This document shows positions 60,922 to 64,000 of a stretch of 64,000 bases of DNA, one piece after another. Where the stretch lies: NCBI GenBank assembly GCA_037576215.1, contig JBANDB010000006.1, forward strand, positions 806,001 to 870,000, in the 5' to 3' direction. Every line of letters begins with the position of its first letter. The stretch's first letter is position 1. This DNA comes from Armillaria gallica (taxonomy: Eukaryota > Basidiomycota > Agaricomycetes > Agaricales > Physalacriaceae). The notes beneath the pieces were generated by a model. It saw only the letters and a program-made list of their open reading frames with translations, was not told where the DNA came from and searched no databases. The position numbers were made by a program, and so were the translations under genes.

Positions 60922-61855
60922 ATGGCGTACTGCGACCGCTGCGAGCGTTACTTCAACAGCATGACGGCCCTTCGTCAGCATGAACTCAACTCCTCCAACC
61001 ACAACGTCTGTGACGACTGTGACATCGACTTCTCCACCTGGCTGGGCCTCAAAGAGCATTACATTCAGAGCCCGAACCACGCATATTGCCAGTACTGCGA
61101 CAGCCATTTCAGTTACGACTGGGGCCTCACAGAGCACTATGAAGATCACCACGACTACTGCGGGAAATGCAGCAAGGTGTTCAAGAACGAGCGTGGGTTG
61201 CACGAGCACCACAGGCAATCGCCGTTCCATCACTACTGTGCTTCTTGCAAGCGTGACTTCCAGAGCCAGAGTAATCTGAATTCGGTAAGCAACTATCGAC
61301 CTTGCTTCGTCCATATATGCGCTGACGCGTCGTCATATAACAGCACCTCCGCTCGTCCACCCACATGCCCAAGGCATTCAAATGCCCCGCCGCCAGGTGC
61401 GGCGAGGCCTTTGTCTCTCGTTCGGCCTTCGTCCTCATCTCGAATCCGGCGGTTGCGTCTCAGGCGTCGACCGTGCCACTATTAACCACTACGTGCGCCA
61501 GTACGACAAACAAAACATCATCACCGACCCCTCGCGTATGCTGACTGGTCCAGGCGGCGCCCCGCGTGACGAGATCGTCTACTCTGCCAACGAAAACGCG
61601 TGGAATGGGGATGCGTATGAGTGCTATCTGTGCCACAAGACGGCCCAGTCGTTGGGCGCGTTGAACCAGCACCTTGCCAGTCCCAGGCACCAAGAAAAGA
61701 TGTACTTCTGTCCTTTGCCAACGTGCAAGATTAAGTTCACGACATTGAGCGCATTGTTGCAGCACATTGAGAGCGAGAGGTGTGGCGTATCGAGGTTTGA
61801 ATCTGTGCAGAAGACATTGAACGGATTGATGAAGATGAAGATATTAACCAACTGA
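60922..61855 (+). CDS. C2H2 zinc-finger protein, multi-finger
   Basis: A paralogue of the 51226-51900 gene with more fingers. The start at 60922 gives MAYCDRCERYFNSMTALRQH, then CDDCDIDFSTWLGLKEH, CQYCDSHFSYDWGLTEH, CGKCSKVFKNERGLHEHH and CASCKRDFQSQSNLNS. An intron (donor GTAAGC after LNS) leads to HLRSSTHMPKAFKCPAARCG. Two more fingers follow: CYLCHKTAQSLGALNQHLAS and FCPLPTCKIKFTTLSALLQH. The stop is at 61853-61855. At about 61433-61435 one base is missing: GTCCTCATCTCG reads VLIS, whereas one more C gives VLHLESGGCVSG with the expected His. The finger order and the LNQHLASPxHQ block tie it to the other copies. Nucleic-acid binding is inferred. Confidence 0.7.
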
Positions 61856-63439
61856 AGCGGTACGTTTATATGTATGTCGGGCGCTCTAATAAAGCGACAT
61901 GACTCACAATTAATTCCAGACAACAGCCTCCTTTCCCTCCCTTACTTATCCCCACTGCAGCAGGCTGTTCAAAATCCAATGACCTTGACCAACGGTTCCA
62001 TTTCTCAATCATATCCATGGATGTGATCGAAAATGTCAGAAGCACTCAGGAACCTTATACTTAAATGTTGTACAATTGCGAGAATAATAGTATTGATTGC
62101 CATATATAATACCTACCAGAAACAAGTACACTTGGAGAAAACCTACAGGAAACAATCAGCGTAAACTCAGTGACGACTGGAAGAAGAATCAGACATCCAA
62201 AGGAAGGTCATTGCAACTCGCATCGCGCCGACCCCCGATCCGCGCCAGCGCACCCAAAGGGCGGCCCACACTCGACGCATGTCAATGGGTTCAACATGGT
62301 ATGGAGGGGGAATATAAACGTTTCACATTGGGGGAGTACTCAAATGGGCGCTAGAGTGGAAACTGCGAATGTACGGAAATTTTTCATCGTGCGACAGACA
62401 GAGTGTCGGGAAGATGGAAAGTAGATAGAATGCTTACCATATGATAAGAGATCCCGACAACCAAAGGGGTAACAGCGACGAACTGGGAGAAAAATGTGAG
62501 CAAGATGTTTGCAAGAAAAGAGCAGAAGAGAATAGATCAGACGAAACGGCACTGGCAAGTGCACTGGCGCCCCGTAGGACGCATATCTGTTGCGAACAGA
62601 CAAGCTCTATTCCTCGGCATGGTCGTGTAGGACGGGGAAGAGAATAAAGTCATCATAGAGATGCAGCATAGAAGTATACACACCTTGCAATAAGGTAGCA
62701 ATGGACGAGAAAGCAGGAAGATGGATGACAACAAGAAAAAAATTCTCGTTTTTATATTCAGCGACACACGTGACATATCCCTATTAGGCTAGACACGGTG
62801 CTGGTCCGTGCACGCGACCAGTACTTCCCATCAAACTGCCGTCCTATCCATTGTCAAGGGCTTATACCGTCGAAAGGCTGTAATCTGGAAGCTAATTTAT
62901 TCCCTGCTTGGACTACGTGGAATTGATACTATAACAGGCCAAATTCTACGATACTAGGTTCTTAGGTCGCGGTCATGCTTGTGACTCCCTATGATAGAAG
63001 GCTTTACAACTTCTCAGATGGGCTTGCTTCAATGATTTAGATACTCTCTTCACTGAATTTTAGTACAGCGGATTTCTTGTGTTACTGCTTGGACTGAGGA
63101 ATGAGTACCGAGCACTCGGATGACCGCATCTTCTTCATCTTCTATTTGTATTGCTCTGCTGTCTCCGTCTATCCGATAATTCCTCCAGCGGAATGTATAC
63201 CTGAAAACAGCTGTGATTTTCTTTAGGTGAGGATCCACTTGACGTCAATGTGGTCAACGCAGTACACCCTCCGACGGGCCGTCGGACAAGACACAGGTGA
63301 ACACAGACACACATACTTTGGGAATGCAAGTCCTGGCTGCTTTTAAGGGCACAGAAAATAACATCCTGGAGTATCTCATCTACCCAACATCCCCCCTCTT
63401 AGTGTCTAATGGCAGACCGTAACCGAGTCCAGCTCCCTC
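61856..63439. other. 1.6-kb spacer, no supported gene
   Basis: A/T-rich. Minus-strand frames around 62340-62776 contain hydrophobic runs (RIFFLLSSIFLLSRPLLPYC; FVAVTPLVVGISYHM) and several GT/AG signals, but the pieces cannot be joined in one phase. It is left uncalled; a small membrane or secreted protein gene is conceivable. Confidence 0.4.
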
Positions 63440-64000
63440 ATGGACCATACCCTCACATTCATCGCAAGCAAGTTTCTTAGCACAGCCGTAGTGGATGAGA
63501 GGAACCAAACCGTGTATATGCTATCAACTGAGCGAAAACACATGCGCATGGTCCTTACCTCCGTTTGCGAGGACGAGAAGAAGGAGGCAGTTTGGGCAGA
63601 AATACGCTGGAGGGACAAGTCCTTCGTAATCAACGGACAGAGCGCACCGTGGGATAGGATTAAAGTAGAGAAGGAGGGTAATTCGGTGTTCCATAAGAGG
63701 TATCTCCGTCCATTCTCTATCCTGCTTGAAACTGAAGAGCAGTTTGCAGACCTCGGGTATGGCATTGGGCTGGAAGGCAATATGTTGTGACGTACAGGAA
63801 GAAAGTCGGATGGGTCGTAAGTGCAACGATCTAGGTATTGAACGTCTAATTCAATTAAGCCTGCTGTCTAGGTGACTGAAGTACAATCCGACTGTCGAGT
63901 GGTAGGGACTCTGGTCCCCCGAAACTCGCACCTGTTTAGCGAGTACGAGCCAGCGATATGCCGGGTCTGGGTCCAGGACCTCTATGCAGACCAAGCTGCG
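63440..64000 (+). CDS. DUF6593-like basidiomycete protein (right end cut)
   Basis: Resembles the small DUF6593 proteins common in mushroom-forming fungi, whose function is unknown. It begins MDHTLTFIASKFLSTAVVDE, then VYMLSTERKHMRMVLTSVCE and VWAEIRWRDKSFVINGQSAP, the usual beta-rich layout. The frame changes by one base near 63755-63770 so that GRQYVVTYRKKVGWV follows. An intron with donor GTAAGT (near 63818) leads to VTEVQSDCRVVGTLVPRNSH and RVWVQDLYADQAA at the window edge. The C-terminus is outside. Family assignment rests on general pattern, not on a signature motif. Confidence 0.5.

Noticed and set aside
62340..62776. Minus-strand gene with hydrophobic exons
   Set aside because: Candidate exons cannot be spliced in a consistent phase; stops occur at the joins.

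Overview
The window reads as nuclear DNA of a filamentous basidiomycete, most likely an Agaricomycete. Genes are compact and split by many short GT-AG introns of about 45-60 nt. They lie on both strands with short spacers. The gene content includes families typical of mushroom-forming fungi: a FunK1 fungal-type kinase, F-box proteins of the 'IPELVHEI' type, an aryl-alcohol-oxidase-like GMC enzyme, a DUF6593-like protein and a basidiomycete multi-pass membrane protein.

Layout. Positions 1-39.2 kb are mostly conserved cell machinery: a Baeyer-Villiger-type flavin monooxygenase (cut by the left edge), a RhoGEF (DH) protein, the biotin subunit of 3-methylcrotonyl-CoA carboxylase, the ribosome-biogenesis GTPase NOG2, mitochondrial uS15, enolase, the dynactin p150 subunit head-to-head with raptor (TORC1), a C2H2 zinc-finger protein, adenosine kinase head-to-head with an RCC1/ATS1-like protein, a tiny five-exon Swi5 homologue, an ABCA-type full ABC transporter and a membrane-anchored DXD glycosyltransferase. 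From 39.4 kb on the content is more lineage-specific: a P450 with a CYP7/CYP8-like I helix, three tandem F-box/LRR paralogues plus a broken fourth, a secreted GMC oxidoreductase, two C2H2 paralogues with a decayed third copy, a FunK1 kinase, a plasma-membrane syntaxin, a membrane protein, a spacer with a dispersed 24-bp repeat, and a DUF6593-like gene cut by the right edge.

There is no obvious single pathway. Shared promoters (dynactin/raptor, adenosine kinase/RCC1) and the local F-box and zinc-finger duplications are the main organisational signals. No defence system, mobile element with recognisable enzymes, CRISPR array, rRNA or tRNA was found.

A major caveat is that about twenty single-nucleotide reading-frame breaks occur in otherwise well conserved exons, many at short homopolymers. 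They hit essential genes (enolase, raptor, dynactin, adenosine kinase), so most are probably base-calling or assembly errors rather than pseudogenisation. Gene spans below bridge these breaks. Exon edges were read by eye from GT/AG signals and family conservation.
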